NCBI RefSeq assembly: GCF_051380735.1
Contig: NZ_JBNYXQ010000003.1
Location: 62,001 to 126,000, forward strand
Direction: 5' to 3'
DNA from: Janthinobacterium sp051380735
Lineage (GTDB): Bacteria; Pseudomonadota; Gammaproteobacteria; Burkholderiales; Burkholderiaceae_D
DNA length: 64,000 nucleotides
Shown here: piece by piece, positions 17,576 to 26,729 of the stretch
Layout of the letters: each line of letters opens with the position of its first letter
Position numbering within the stretch: position 1 is the stretch's first letter
Made by a program: the position numbers and the translations under genes
The notes under the pieces: model-generated
Database searches by the model: none
What the model was told of the DNA's origin: nothing
What the model saw: the letters and a program-made list of their open reading frames with translations, nothing else

Positions 17576-18484
17576 TTATTGTGTGGGCGCGGCCGGCACT
17601 TCGGCCGTCTCGATCGCCTCTATCCATTGCTGGCGCGCGTGCTGGGCGCTGGCGTAGACCTGTTCAATTGCCTTGCCATCATGGGCTGCCAGATGCGCGC
17701 GCAAGGCGGCCAGCTGCGCCATATAGGAATCGAGCTCGGCCAGCAGCGCCGGCTGGTTGGCCAGGCTGATATCGCGCCACATTTCGGGCGACGAGCCGGC
17801 AATACGCGTGAAGTCGCGAAAGCCGCTGGCCGCGTACTGGAACAGCAAACCGGCGTGCGGCTTGTTGGCGATATCGTCTACCAGCGCAAAGGCCAGCAGA
17901 TGCGGCAGATGGCTGACGGCGGCAAACACCTTGTCGTGCTCTTCCGGGCTCAGGGTGTGCAAAATGGCGCCGCAGGCGCGCCAGGCGGCAGCCACCTTGT
18001 CCACGTCCTGTGCGCGGTTTTCCGCCAGCGGCGTGAGCACCACTTTCTTGCCCTGGTACAGATCGACAATGGCCGCGTCGGGGCCATTCGTTTCGCGCCC
18101 GGCGATCGGGTGGCCGGGCACGAACTGCGCCACCTTGCCCTTCAATGCCGCGCGCGCCGCCGCCACCACGTCGCTCTTGGTGCTGCCCGCGTCGGTGACG
18201 ATGGTGGCCGGTTGCAGATGCGGTGCAATCGACGCCAGGATGGTGCCGGTCTGCGCCACGGGCGCCGCCAGCAGCACCAGGTCGGCACCGTCCAGGGCTT
18301 GCGCCATGTCACCGCCCACCACGTCGATAATGCCCAGTTCCAGGGCGCGCGCCATCGACGCCTGCGAGCGGCCGATGCCAACCACCGTGTGCACCGCACC
18401 TGCATGCTTCAAGGCACGCGCAAACGAGCCGCCAATCAGCCCCACGCCAAAGATGACAACCTTGTTCAATACAGGCGTCAGCAT
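17576..18484 (-). CDS. tyrA: Prephenate dehydrogenase
   Basis: A 302-residue NAD(P)-dependent enzyme making 4-hydroxyphenylpyruvate for tyrosine. The Rossmann motif VVIFGVGLIGGSFARAL is at the N-terminus, and FVPGHPIAGRETNG carries the catalytic His (HPIAG). There is no fused chorismate mutase. The start MLTPVLNK is chosen because it lies 5 bases after the hisC stop; a longer reading would overlap hisC with non-family sequence. Part of the serC-pheA-hisC-tyrA-aroA amino acid block. Confidence 0.92.
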   Translation of the reverse strand: MLTPVLNKVVIFGVGLIGGSFARALKHAGAVHTVVGIGRSQASMARALELGIIDVVGGDMAQALDGADLVLLAAPVAQTGTILASIAPHLQPATIVTDAGSTKSDVVAAARAALKGKVAQFVPGHPIAGRETNGPDAAIVDLYQGKKVVLTPLAENRAQDVDKVAAAWRACGAILHTLSPEEHDKVFAAVSHLPHLLAFALVDDIANKPHAGLLFQYAASGFRDFTRIAGSSPEMWRDISLANQPALLAELDSYMAQLAALRAHLAAHDGKAIEQVYASAQHARQQWIEAIETAEVPAAPTQ

Positions 18485-18489
18485 CTGCT

Positions 18490-19596
18490 TCAAGCCAGCG
18501 CTTTCGTCAGCGCGGCGATAAAGATGGCGTTTTCCTGCGGCAGGCCGATGGAAATGCGCAGCCATTGCGGCAAGCCATAGCTGCCGACCGGGCGCACGAT
18601 CACGCCCTGCTTCAGCAGCGCAAGGTTGACACGCGCGCCCGCTTCGTCGTCATCACCGACCTTGACCAGCACGAAATTGCCATGCGACGGCACATATTCC
18701 AGGCCCAGCGCGTCGAACGCTTGCGTAAACTGCTGGTAGCCGGCGGCGTTGTTGCGCGCGCTTTTTTCCAGGAACTCCTTGTCGTTCAGGGCGGCAATCG
18801 CGGCCACCTGCGCCATCGAATTCACGTTAAAGGGCTGGCGGATGCGGTTCATCAGGTCGGTCAGTGCCGGCTGGGCGATGGCAAACCCCACGCGCAGGCC
18901 AGCGAGGCCATAGGCTTTCGACAGGGTGCGCGACACCACCAGGTTCGGGTGCTGGCGCACCCAGGCGGTCGATTCGTACTGGTCTTCGGCCGACAGGAAC
19001 TCGTTATAGGCTTCGTCCAGCACCACCACCAGGTGCTGCGGCACTTTCTGCAAAAACGCTTCGATCTGCGCGGCGGACAGGAAGGTGCCGGTCGGGTTGT
19101 TCGGGTTGGCGATAAACAGCAGACGCGTATCGTCGGTAATCGCGGCCGCCATCGCGTCGAGGTCATGGCCATAGGCTTGCGCCGGCACCACAATATGGCG
19201 CGCGCCCAGGCCTTGCGTGGCCAGTGCATACACGGCAAACGAGTACTGTGAATAGACCACGGCCTGGCCGTGCTGCACAAAGGCGTGGGCGGCGATTTCC
19301 AGGATATCGTTACTGCCGTTGCCCAGTGTGATCCAGTCGGCCGGCACGTCATAACGCTGCGACAGCACGGCTTTCAGGTCAAAGCCGTTGGCGTCCGGGT
19401 AGCGGCCCAGGTCATCGATGGCGGCGATCATCGCCTGCTTGGCCGAGTCCGGCATGCCGTACGGGTTTTCATTCGAGGCCAGCTTGACGATGGCCGCTTC
19501 GTCGAGGCCGAATTCACGCGCAACTTCGGCGATCGGTTTGCCGCTCTGGTAAGGAGCGATGGCGCGGACGTATTCAGGACCGATATTTTTTGACAT
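18490..19596 (-). CDS. hisC: Histidinol-phosphate aminotransferase
   Basis: A 368-residue fold-type I PLP aminotransferase. The PLP lysine lies in SRTLSKAYGLAGLRVGFA, the cofactor-binding NPNNPTGTF segment and the N-terminal LASNENPYGMP are typical of HisC2-type enzymes. In this genomic setting, between pheA and tyrA, such enzymes often also transaminate aromatic 2-oxo acids; that is inference. Two copies of the dispersed palindrome lie just upstream between hisC and pheA. Confidence 0.9.
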   Translation of the reverse strand: MSKNIGPEYVRAIAPYQSGKPIAEVAREFGLDEAAIVKLASNENPYGMPDSAKQAMIAAIDDLGRYPDANGFDLKAVLSQRYDVPADWITLGNGSNDILEIAAHAFVQHGQAVVYSQYSFAVYALATQGLGARHIVVPAQAYGHDLDAMAAAITDDTRLLFIANPNNPTGTFLSAAQIEAFLQKVPQHLVVVLDEAYNEFLSAEDQYESTAWVRQHPNLVVSRTLSKAYGLAGLRVGFAIAQPALTDLMNRIRQPFNVNSMAQVAAIAALNDKEFLEKSARNNAAGYQQFTQAFDALGLEYVPSHGNFVLVKVGDDDEAGARVNLALLKQGVIVRPVGSYGLPQWLRISIGLPQENAIFIAALTKALA

Positions 19597-19620
19597 GGTG
19601 TGATCTTTAAAGTTAAGACC

Positions 19621-19647
19621 GGGGTCAGACCCGTCGGGTCTGACCCC
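19621..19647. repeat. Dispersed intergenic palindrome, copy 2
   Basis: GGGGTCAGACCC (19621-19632), loop GTC, GGGTCTGACCCC (19636-19647), flanked by CC and GG that extend the pairing. Lies between hisC and pheA. Confidence 0.8.
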
Positions 19648-19708
19648 GGCATTTCAGTATGCTTGCTATAAAGGTGATGCAGAGATAACAGCGGAGCAGC
19701 GGAGGGCT

Positions 19709-19735
19709 GGGGTCAGACCCAGCGGGTCTGACCCC
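19709..19735. repeat. Dispersed intergenic palindrome, copy 3
   Basis: GGGGTCAGACCC (19709-19720), loop AGC, GGGTCTGACCCC (19724-19735). It is the second copy in the same hisC-pheA gap, in tandem with copy 2 about 60 bases away, and ends 12 bases before the pheA stop. Confidence 0.8.
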
Positions 19736-19747
19736 GGGGTCATCCCC

Positions 19748-20818
19748 CTACAAACTGACCGGATACGACCCCAGCACCTTGAAGAACGCCGCATTGCCCT
19801 GCAATTCAGCCAGCGCCTGCGCCACGGCAGGGTTGTGCACATGGCCTTCCACATCGACGTAGAAATAATACTCCCAGCTGCCCATGCGGGCCGGGCGCGA
19901 CTCGAAACGGGTCATCGACACGCCGTGTTTCGCCAGCGGCGCCAGCAACTGATACACGGCGCCGGCCTTGTTCGGCACGGCCAGCACCAGCGAGGTCTGA
20001 TCCTTGCCCGATGGCGCGGTCTGTAGCGTTCCCACCACGGCAAAGCGAGTGCGGTTGTGCGGGTCATCCTGGATATGGCCCTTGACCACGCCCAGCTTGT
20101 ATTGGGCGCCGGCCAGTTCGCTGGCAATCGCCGCCACCGTGCCGTCTTCGCCAGCCAGGCGCGCCGCTTCCGCGTTCGAGGCCACGGCGTGGCGCGCTAT
20201 GTTCGGATAATGCTGGTTCAGCCACACCTGGCACTGCGCCAGCGCCTGCGAGTGGGCGCAGATCGAGGTCACGCCATCCATATTGCCGCTCTTCGACATC
20301 AGGCTGTGGTGTACGGCGATCGCCACTTCGCCGCTGATGATCAAGCTCGTTTGCAGCATCATGTCCAGCGTGCGGTTGACGGCGCCTTCCGAGGAATTCT
20401 CGATCGGCACCACGCCGAAGTCCGCCGTGCCGGCTTCGGCCGCGCGGAAGACTTCATCGATGGAGGCACATGGCAGGCCTTCGACGGCACTGCCGAACTG
20501 TTGATATACGGCCTGTTCGCTGAAGGTGCCGGCCGGCCCCAGATAGGCGACGGTGACGCGCTTTTCCAGCGAGCGGCAGGACGACATGATTTCGCGGAAA
20601 ATGGTCTGTACTTCGCGGTTGCCCATCGGACCGGGATTGCGTTCGGCCACGCCGCGCAGCACCTGCGCTTCGCGCTCGGGGCGGAACACGGGTGCCTGTG
20701 TTTCGGCTTTCACATGGCCCACTTCCTGGGCAATCAGGGCGCGGCGGTTCAGCAGGTCGAGGATCTGCGCGTCGATCGCATCGATCTGTTCGCGCAAGGG
20801 TTTCAGTTTATCGGTCAT
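19748..20818 (-). CDS. pheA: Bifunctional chorismate mutase / prephenate dehydratase
   Basis: A 356-residue P-protein that turns chorismate into phenylpyruvate. An AroQ chorismate mutase (residues ~1-90: KLKPLREQIDAIDAQILDLL, and RPEREAQVL) is followed by the prephenate dehydratase domain (VAYLGPAGTFSEQAVYQQFG, with GVVPIENSSEGAVNRTLDMM) and a C-terminal ACT domain (ESRPARMGSWEYYFYVD) that normally senses phenylalanine. The start MTDKLKPL matches the family. It lies downstream of serC and upstream of hisC on the minus strand. Confidence 0.95.
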   Translation of the reverse strand: MTDKLKPLREQIDAIDAQILDLLNRRALIAQEVGHVKAETQAPVFRPEREAQVLRGVAERNPGPMGNREVQTIFREIMSSCRSLEKRVTVAYLGPAGTFSEQAVYQQFGSAVEGLPCASIDEVFRAAEAGTADFGVVPIENSSEGAVNRTLDMMLQTSLIISGEVAIAVHHSLMSKSGNMDGVTSICAHSQALAQCQVWLNQHYPNIARHAVASNAEAARLAGEDGTVAAIASELAGAQYKLGVVKGHIQDDPHNRTRFAVVGTLQTAPSGKDQTSLVLAVPNKAGAVYQLLAPLAKHGVSMTRFESRPARMGSWEYYFYVDVEGHVHNPAVAQALAELQGNAAFFKVLGSYPVSL

Positions 20819-20897
20819 GGTGTTGTTTCGTCGGCTGTACTTCAATCATGGCCGCGCGGCCTGCGCCGGCGGCGCGCCGGCGCTCGTCGATGCGACG

Positions 20898-22019
20898 TCA
20901 GCGTCCGGCAAACTCGTTCAGATAATTCACTAATGCCTGCACGCCTTCGATCGGCATCGCGTTATAGATCGATGCGCGCATGCCGCCAACGGACTTGTGG
21001 CCCTTGAGCTGCAGCAGGCCGCGCTGTTTCGCGCCGGCCAGAAAGGCGTCGTTCAGGCTTTCGTCGCGCAGGTAGAACGGGATCGTCATGCGCGAACGGT
21101 ATGGTGGTGCGACACGGTTCTGGTAGAAGTCGTCCGCGTCCAGCGCCGCGTATAGCAGCGCCGCTTTCTCAATATTACGCTGTTCCATGGCAGCCACGCC
21201 ACCCTGCTTTTTCAGCCACTGGAATACCAGGCCGGCGATATAGATGCCATAGGTGGGCGGCGTGTTGTACATGGACTCGTGCGCGGCCACATTGGCCAGG
21301 TCAAACGCCGACGGGCAGATCGCCAGCGCATGGCCCAGCAGGTCTTCGCGCACGATCACCACCGTCAGGCCGGCCGGGCCGATATTCTTCTGCGCACCGC
21401 CAAAGATCACGCCGTACTGCGACACGTCGATCACGCGCGACAAAATATGCGAGGACATGTCGGCCACCACAGTAGTGCCCGACGGCACCTGCGGCGCGTG
21501 CTGGAATTCCACGCCGTCGATGGTCTCGTTGGTGCAGATATGCAGATAGGCGGCGCCCGGCGTCAGCTTCCATTCGTCGACCGGCGGCACGCCCGCAAAG
21601 CCGCTGGCCTGCGACGAAGCAGCCACATTCACAGTGGCGTATTTCGCCGCTTCCTTGATCGACTTGCCCGACCACGAGCCGGTATGCACGAAGTCGATGG
21701 TGGCCGGCTGCGTGGCGGCCAGGCCCACCAGATTCATCGGAATAATCGCGTTCTGCCCCAGGCCACCGCCCTGCAGGAACAGTATCTTGTAGTTGGCGGG
21801 CACGGCCAGCAGTTCGCGCAGGTCGCCTTCGGCCTGCTTGTAGATGGAAATGAATTCGGGACCGCGATGGCTCATTTCCATCACCGACATGCCGCTGCCA
21901 TGCCAGTCAAGCATTTCAGCAGCCGCCTGGGCCAGCACTTCCCTGGGCAAGACGGCCGGGCCGGCGGAGAAATTATAGATGGGGCTCACGATGCTGTCCT
22001 TGGCTGATGGTTGGTTCAT
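20898..22019 (-). CDS. serC: Phosphoserine aminotransferase
   Basis: A 373-residue fold-type I PLP aminotransferase acting on 3-phosphohydroxypyruvate (serine) and the equivalent intermediate of pyridoxal phosphate synthesis. IYNFSAGPAVLPREVL opens the conserved region, the PLP lysine is in YGVIFGGAQKNIGPAG, and GGMRASIYNAMP closes it. It carries about a dozen extra N-terminal residues relative to shorter homologues. Its ATG overlaps the stop of the upstream DUF2059 gene (ATGA). Confidence 0.94.
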   Translation of the reverse strand: MNQPSAKDSIVSPIYNFSAGPAVLPREVLAQAAAEMLDWHGSGMSVMEMSHRGPEFISIYKQAEGDLRELLAVPANYKILFLQGGGLGQNAIIPMNLVGLAATQPATIDFVHTGSWSGKSIKEAAKYATVNVAASSQASGFAGVPPVDEWKLTPGAAYLHICTNETIDGVEFQHAPQVPSGTTVVADMSSHILSRVIDVSQYGVIFGGAQKNIGPAGLTVVIVREDLLGHALAICPSAFDLANVAAHESMYNTPPTYGIYIAGLVFQWLKKQGGVAAMEQRNIEKAALLYAALDADDFYQNRVAPPYRSRMTIPFYLRDESLNDAFLAGAKQRGLLQLKGHKSVGGMRASIYNAMPIEGVQALVNYLNEFAGR

Positions 22020-22567
22020 TGCGACGACAGCATTTTTTTCAGAAGCGGCTGCATCACGGCATCAACACGCGGCATCATCACGCGCTGGCTGATTGCGATC
22101 GAATCGACGCTCAGTTGAGGCATAACGCTGATCATCTTTCTCCCCAGTGGCGAAGCATAGAATGCAGTCAGGCCGCGCACTTCATCAAGCGTGTAATAAC
22201 GCGCATACAAGGGCGCCATTTCCATCCGCATTTCCTTGATCATGGCCGGATCTGTTATCACCTGCCTGAGCGCCACGGCCGCTTCAGGTATGAACTTTTC
22301 CAGCAAGCTGTTCACTTTTGCCTCGTCGCTGGCGCTCAGCTGGCGACCCGTTTTGGCAGCCTGCATGGCTGACTGACGCATGATGGTGGGCAACATCTGC
22401 GACATCTGATCCATGGTTTTAAGCGCCATGTCATTGAACCGCATGGTATCGAGCAGCTGCTCAACGACCACCCGCATCTCGGGCGTGACATCATCACTGG
22501 CCCAGGCAGGCGCAGTAGTAAAAAGCAAAGCGAGCGAGGCAAACGACACTGCGAGAAATTTCTTCAT
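22016..22567 (-). CDS. Exported DUF2059 protein
   Basis: A 183-residue protein with a signal peptide (MKKFLAVSFASLALLFTT, cleavage near AWASD) and a helical DUF2059 domain: VEQLLDTMRFNDMALKTMDQ, then YARYYTLDEVRGLTAFYASP near the C-terminus. The family is widespread in proteobacteria and periplasmic, without a defined function. The start MKKFLAV is preferred over an ATG four codons upstream because it begins the signal peptide. It is translationally coupled to serC and follows gyrA with a strong hairpin in between. Confidence 0.85.
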   Translation of the reverse strand: MKKFLAVSFASLALLFTTAPAWASDDVTPEMRVVVEQLLDTMRFNDMALKTMDQMSQMLPTIMRQSAMQAAKTGRQLSASDEAKVNSLLEKFIPEAAVALRQVITDPAMIKEMRMEMAPLYARYYTLDEVRGLTAFYASPLGRKMISVMPQLSVDSIAISQRVMMPRVDAVMQPLLKKMLSSQ

Positions 22568-22600
22568 TTTATAGACCATCGATAAGGGTAATCCATAGCA

Positions 22601-22626
22601 ATTGGGGCTCCGCGAGGAGCCCCAAT
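22601..22626 (-). terminator. Hairpin terminator after gyrA
   Basis: An 11-bp perfect stem (ATTGGGGCTCC/GGAGCCCCAAT) with a 4-base loop, five bases after the gyrA stop on the minus strand. The T-rich tract is short, so it may act as a transcript-end stabiliser or weak intrinsic terminator. Confidence 0.7.
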
Positions 22627-22630
22627 TATC

Positions 22631-25309
22631 TTACTCCGGCTGCGCCGGGTCGGTTCCGTCGTCGACCACCGGATCGGCTGGCGCCAGCACCGCAGCGGCC
22701 TCCGTCGTCAGCTCGACTTCGTCGATATCGGTTTCAACCACGCGTTGCAGGCCAGACAGCTTGGTGCCGTCTTCGACTGCAATCAGGGTCACGCCTTGCG
22801 TGGCGCGGCCCATTTCGCGGATCTCCGACACGCGGGTGCGTATCAGCACGCCACCGGTGGTGATCAGCATGATTTCGTCCGTCGTGTTGACCAGAGTGGC
22901 GGCAACCACTTTACCGTTGCGCTCGCTGGTCTGGATGGCGATCATGCCCTTCGTGCCACGGCCATGGCGCGTGTACTCGAGAATCGGGGTACGCTTGCCG
23001 TAGCCGTTTTCGGTGGCCGTCAGTACCGACTGCTGTTCGTTCTCGGCCACCAGCAGCGCGATCACGTGCTGGCCTTCTTCCAGGTTCATGCCGCGTACGC
23101 CACGCGCCGTGCGGCCCATCGGACGCACATCGTTTTCGTCGAAGCGCACTGCCTTGCCCGAATCCGAGAACAGCATCACGTCGTGCTTGCCGTCAGTCAG
23201 CGCAGCGCCGATCAGGAAGTCGCCGTCGTCCAGGTCGACCGCGATAATGCCGGCCTTGCGTGGATTGCTGAAGTCTTTCAGAGGCGTTTTCTTGACCGTG
23301 CCCAGGCTGGTCGACATGAACACATAATGGTCTTCCGGGAACGTGCGGTTCTCGCCGGACAATGGCAGGATCACGGTGATCTTTTCGTTGTCCTGCAGCG
23401 GGAACATGTTGACGATTGGTTTACCGCGCGAATTGCGCGAGCCTTGCGGCACTTCCCACACCTTCAGCCAGTACATGCGGCCACGGTCCGAGAAGCACAG
23501 GATGTAGTCGTGCGTGTTCGCAATGAACAGCTGGTCAATCCAATCTTCCTCTTTGGTGGCCATCGCCTGCTTGCCGCGTCCGCCGCGCTTCTGCGCGCGG
23601 TATTCGCTGATCGGCTGCGCCTTCATGTAGCCAGTGTGCGACAGCGTCACCACCATGTCCTGTGGCGTAATCAGATCTTCCGTCTCGAGGTCGGTCGCAT
23701 TGAGTTCGATCTGCGAGCGGCGCACATCCTTTTTGCCGGCGCCGTATTCGTTCATCGCCAGCGTCATTTCGTCGGTGATGATGACCGTCACGCGTTCCGG
23801 CTTGGCCAGGATATCGAGCAGGTCGGCGATATGCTCCATCACTTCCTTGTACTCGTTGACGATCTTGTCCTGCTCCAGGCCCGTCAGGCGTTGCAGACGC
23901 ATCTGCAAAATTTCCTGCGCCTGGTCGTCCGACAGCTTGTACAGGCCGTCGGCCTGCATGCCGTAGTGCTTCGGCAGGTTTTCCGGACGGTAGGCGTCCA
24001 CGCCGCCCGGCGTCGTGCCGTCGCCGGTACGGGCCAGCATCTCGCGCACTACCGACGAATCCCAAGGACGCGCCATCAGCTCGACCTTGGCGATCGGCGG
24101 CGTAGGCGCAGCCTTGATGATGGCGATGAAGTCATCGATATTGGCCAGCGCAACGGCCAGGCCTTCGAGCACATGGCCCCGTTCGCGCGCCTTGCGCAGT
24201 TCGAACACGGTACGGCGCGTAACCACTTCGCGGCGGTGCGACAGGAAGCACTGCAACAGCTGTTTCAGGTTCAGCAGCTTCGGCTGGCCATCGACCAGCG
24301 CCACCATGTTCATGCCGAAGGTGTCCTGCAACTGGGTCTGCTTGTACAGGTTGTTCAGCACCACTTCCGGCACTTCGCCGCGTTTCAGCTCGATCACCAC
24401 GCGCATGCCCGATTTGTCGGACTCGTCGCGGATGTCGGAAATGCCTTCGAGCTTTTTGTCGCGCACGTTTTCGGCGATGCGTTCCAGCAAGGACTTTTTA
24501 TTGACCTGGAATGGCAGCTCGTCGACGATGATCGCGATGCGCCCGCCGTCCTTGCCGTATTCCTCAAAGTGGGTCTTGGCGCGCATTACCACGCGGCCGC
24601 GGCCGGTACGGTAGCCATCGCGCACACCCGAGACGCCGTAGATAATGCCGGCGGTCGGGAAATCTGGTGCCGGGATCAGTTCGATCAGCTCGTCGATCGT
24701 GCAGTCCGGGTTGCGCAGCACGTGCAGCGCGCCGTGGATCACTTCGGTGATGTTGTGTGGCGGAATGTTGGTTGCCATGCCGACGGCAATACCGGACGAG
24801 CCGTTGATCAGCAGGTTGGGGATCTTGGTCGGCAGTACCGACGGTTCCTTTTCCTTGCCATCATAGTTGGGCACGAAGTCGACCGTATCCTTGTCGATAT
24901 CGGCCAGCAGTTCGCCGGCGATCTTGTCGAGGCGGCACTCGGTGTAACGCATGGCGGCGGCAGCATCGCCGTCGACGGAACCGAAGTTGCCCTGGCCATC
25001 GACGAGCGTGTAGCGCAAGGAGAAATCTTGCGCCATGCGCACCAGGGTGTCGTAGATCGAAGCGTCGCCGTGCGGGTGATATTTACCCATGGTATCGCCG
25101 ACCACGCGGGCGCACTTGACGTAAGGGCGATTCCACACGTAGTTCGATTCATGCATCGCGAACAGGACACGGCGGTGCACTGGCTTCAAGCCATCACGCG
25201 CGTCAGGCAAGGCCCGACCGACGATCACGCTCATGGCGTAATCGAGGTAGCTCTTGCGCATCTCTTCTTCGAGGGAAATAGGGATTGTTTCTTTTGCGAA
25301 TTGATCCAT
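22631..25309 (-). CDS. gyrA: DNA gyrase subunit A
   Basis: An 892-residue type IIA topoisomerase subunit that breaks and rejoins DNA. The winged-helix/tower core contains the catalytic Tyr122 in AAAMRYTECRL. The C-terminal half has the six-bladed DNA-wrapping domain with the GyrA box QKRGGRGK. In the quinolone-determining loop, positions matching E. coli 81-87 read GDASIYD, giving Ala at 83 and Asp at 87. The C-terminal tail is acidic (DEVELTTEAAAV...DDGTDPAQPE). It is the most upstream gene of the minus-strand block, with a 588-base gap to the divergent OmpA gene. Confidence 0.97.
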   Translation of the reverse strand: MDQFAKETIPISLEEEMRKSYLDYAMSVIVGRALPDARDGLKPVHRRVLFAMHESNYVWNRPYVKCARVVGDTMGKYHPHGDASIYDTLVRMAQDFSLRYTLVDGQGNFGSVDGDAAAAMRYTECRLDKIAGELLADIDKDTVDFVPNYDGKEKEPSVLPTKIPNLLINGSSGIAVGMATNIPPHNITEVIHGALHVLRNPDCTIDELIELIPAPDFPTAGIIYGVSGVRDGYRTGRGRVVMRAKTHFEEYGKDGGRIAIIVDELPFQVNKKSLLERIAENVRDKKLEGISDIRDESDKSGMRVVIELKRGEVPEVVLNNLYKQTQLQDTFGMNMVALVDGQPKLLNLKQLLQCFLSHRREVVTRRTVFELRKARERGHVLEGLAVALANIDDFIAIIKAAPTPPIAKVELMARPWDSSVVREMLARTGDGTTPGGVDAYRPENLPKHYGMQADGLYKLSDDQAQEILQMRLQRLTGLEQDKIVNEYKEVMEHIADLLDILAKPERVTVIITDEMTLAMNEYGAGKKDVRRSQIELNATDLETEDLITPQDMVVTLSHTGYMKAQPISEYRAQKRGGRGKQAMATKEEDWIDQLFIANTHDYILCFSDRGRMYWLKVWEVPQGSRNSRGKPIVNMFPLQDNEKITVILPLSGENRTFPEDHYVFMSTSLGTVKKTPLKDFSNPRKAGIIAVDLDDGDFLIGAALTDGKHDVMLFSDSGKAVRFDENDVRPMGRTARGVRGMNLEEGQHVIALLVAENEQQSVLTATENGYGKRTPILEYTRHGRGTKGMIAIQTSERNGKVVAATLVNTTDEIMLITTGGVLIRTRVSEIREMGRATQGVTLIAVEDGTKLSGLQRVVETDIDEVELTTEAAAVLAPADPVVDDGTDPAQPE

Positions 25310-25897
25310 TGGCGGTTCGACTGATCTCAGGCTGTGGTTAACTTACTGCTACGCAATGTAATGACGCAATACTGCATATCCTAGGCGGCTGTCGTCATGG
25401 AGTGGCTGGCAAAAGGGGCAGGACGGTTGCAGAAGTGCAGCGCCGCCATGGGCTTTTTGTCAGGCACGCCCAACAGTCAAGCGCACGATTTTAGCATGCG
25501 CGCCCCGCCGAAAGTACAAAATGCCGGACTCGCGGAAAAATGCAAACGCCTGGCGATAATGCACCGAGGTCGTGCATGACTGCTTGACAATAGTGTAAAT
25601 AAGTAACTTTCATGCAGGCAAGCCGCCTGAAAAAGAGACAGTAGATGTAACTGAATGTCACGGACGCGTCATAATTGGGCATTATCGTTGCGCAGTTACA
25701 ACATGCAGTCTAAAATCGCGGAAGCTTTGATTTGCCCACGGTCGTGCGCTACGGATGCGTGTGGCAAAATGAAGTAGAAGTTAATTGCTAGTTTCGCAAT
25801 CTGAACGAGCGTTGTGGTCGACATGATAAAATCCCGGCATGTAAGACAAGTAGCGCCGTGTTGTTCTGCGGATATCACCCCCCGAAAGGAAAAAAGA
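25310..25897. other. Divergent intergenic region between gyrA and the OmpA-family gene
   Basis: No gene is seen in these 588 bases. The OmpA-proximal half is AT-rich and carries the promoter candidate listed separately, giving that mRNA a leader of about 180 bases. A TTGACA at 25584-25589 has no convincing -10 partner. I found no clear gyrA promoter by eye. Confidence 0.4.
25688..25716 (+). promoter_or_regulatory. Candidate sigma-70 promoter for the OmpA-family gene
   Basis: TTGCGC at 25688-25693, 17-base spacer, TAAAAT at 25711-25716, reading toward the gene starting at 25898. A long leader is common for abundant outer-membrane protein mRNAs. Prediction only. Confidence 0.4.
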
Positions 25898-26605
25898 ATG
25901 AATAAATTTGTATCGCTGTTTTTCGCTGCATCCGCAGTGATTGCCGGCTCGGCTTCGGCTCAAACCCCTACCTCGCCACCGTTCGCTCCAGTGACCACCG
26001 ACATCAAAGCACCAACGCCAAAGAGCGCCTATGTGCAAGATGCACGCGGCATCATCGTGCGTGACCCATTCGGCCTGTGCTGGCGTACCGGCTACTGGAC
26101 ACCTGCTGACGCGGTGCCAGGTTGCGACGTGCCACTGTGCGTAGAGCCAGAGACCCTGCAAAACGGCAAATGCGTGGCACCACCTCCGCCACCAGCACCA
26201 GCGCCTGCTCCAGCACCAGCGCCAGTAGTTGTGCCAGCACCAGCACCGACCTCGGAAAAAGTCAGCTTCGCCGCTGATGCATTCTTCGACTTCGACAAAG
26301 CTACCCTGAAACCAGAAGGCAAGTCGAAACTGGATCAGTTGACCACCCAACTGGGCGGCATCAACCTGGAAGTCATCATCGCTGTGGGTCATACCGACTC
26401 GGTCGGCACCGATGCTTACAACCAAAAACTGTCGGTACGTCGTGCTGATGCTGTCAAAGCCTACCTGGTCTCCAAAGGCGTTGAAAGCAACCGCGTGTAC
26501 ACCGAAGGCAAAGGCGAGAAACAGCCAGTTGCTGACAACAAAACTGCCGAAGGCCGTGCGAAAAACCGTCGCGTGGAAATCGAAGTTGTCGGTACCCGCA
26601 AGTAA
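25898..26605 (+). CDS. OmpA-family outer membrane / peptidoglycan-binding protein
   Basis: A 235-residue exported protein: signal peptide (residues 1-~22, ending GSASAQ), a short domain with four cysteines (GLCWRTGYWTPADAVPGCDV, CVEPETLQNGKC), a Pro/Ala-rich linker, and a C-terminal OmpA domain (AFFDFDKATLKPEGKSKLD, then VGHTDSVGTDAYN and NRRVEIEVVG) that binds diaminopimelate of peptidoglycan. It lacks an obvious eight-stranded barrel, as is usual for this beta-proteobacterial type. The start has a strong GAAAGGA site at 25884-25890. Codon use is clearly biased toward highly expressed genes. Confidence 0.9.
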   Translation: MNKFVSLFFAASAVIAGSASAQTPTSPPFAPVTTDIKAPTPKSAYVQDARGIIVRDPFGLCWRTGYWTPADAVPGCDVPLCVEPETLQNGKCVAPPPPPAPAPAPAPAPVVVPAPAPTSEKVSFAADAFFDFDKATLKPEGKSKLDQLTTQLGGINLEVIIAVGHTDSVGTDAYNQKLSVRRADAVKAYLVSKGVESNRVYTEGKGEKQPVADNKTAEGRAKNRRVEIEVVGTRK

Positions 26606-26660
26606 TTGCCCTGCCGGCTGCGCCTGATCTGCCGGTCAGATCAAGCGCAATCGACAAAAA

Positions 26661-26684
26661 CCCCGCCCCGGCGGGGTTTTTTTT
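26661..26684 (+). terminator. Rho-independent terminator after the OmpA-family gene
   Basis: CCCCGC-cccg-GCGGGG hairpin followed by eight T, and preceded by five A, about 55 bases after the stop codon. Confidence 0.9.
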
Positions 26685-26729
26685 CGTCCGTGGCTGCCCG
26701 TTTTGAAAAATGCCGCTATCATTCCACCC

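Noticed and set aside
22745..25324. An 859-codon open frame on the plus strand opposite gyrA
   Set aside because: Exact antisense shadow of gyrA; composition is His/Arg/Gln-rich without any domain, as expected from high third-position GC.
25584..25612. TTGACA as a promoter in the gyrA-OmpA gap
   Set aside because: No acceptable -10 box at 16-18 bases.
26170..26260. Short tandem repeats that could suggest a CRISPR or satellite
   Set aside because: They encode the Pro/Ala linker of the OmpA-family protein in frame.
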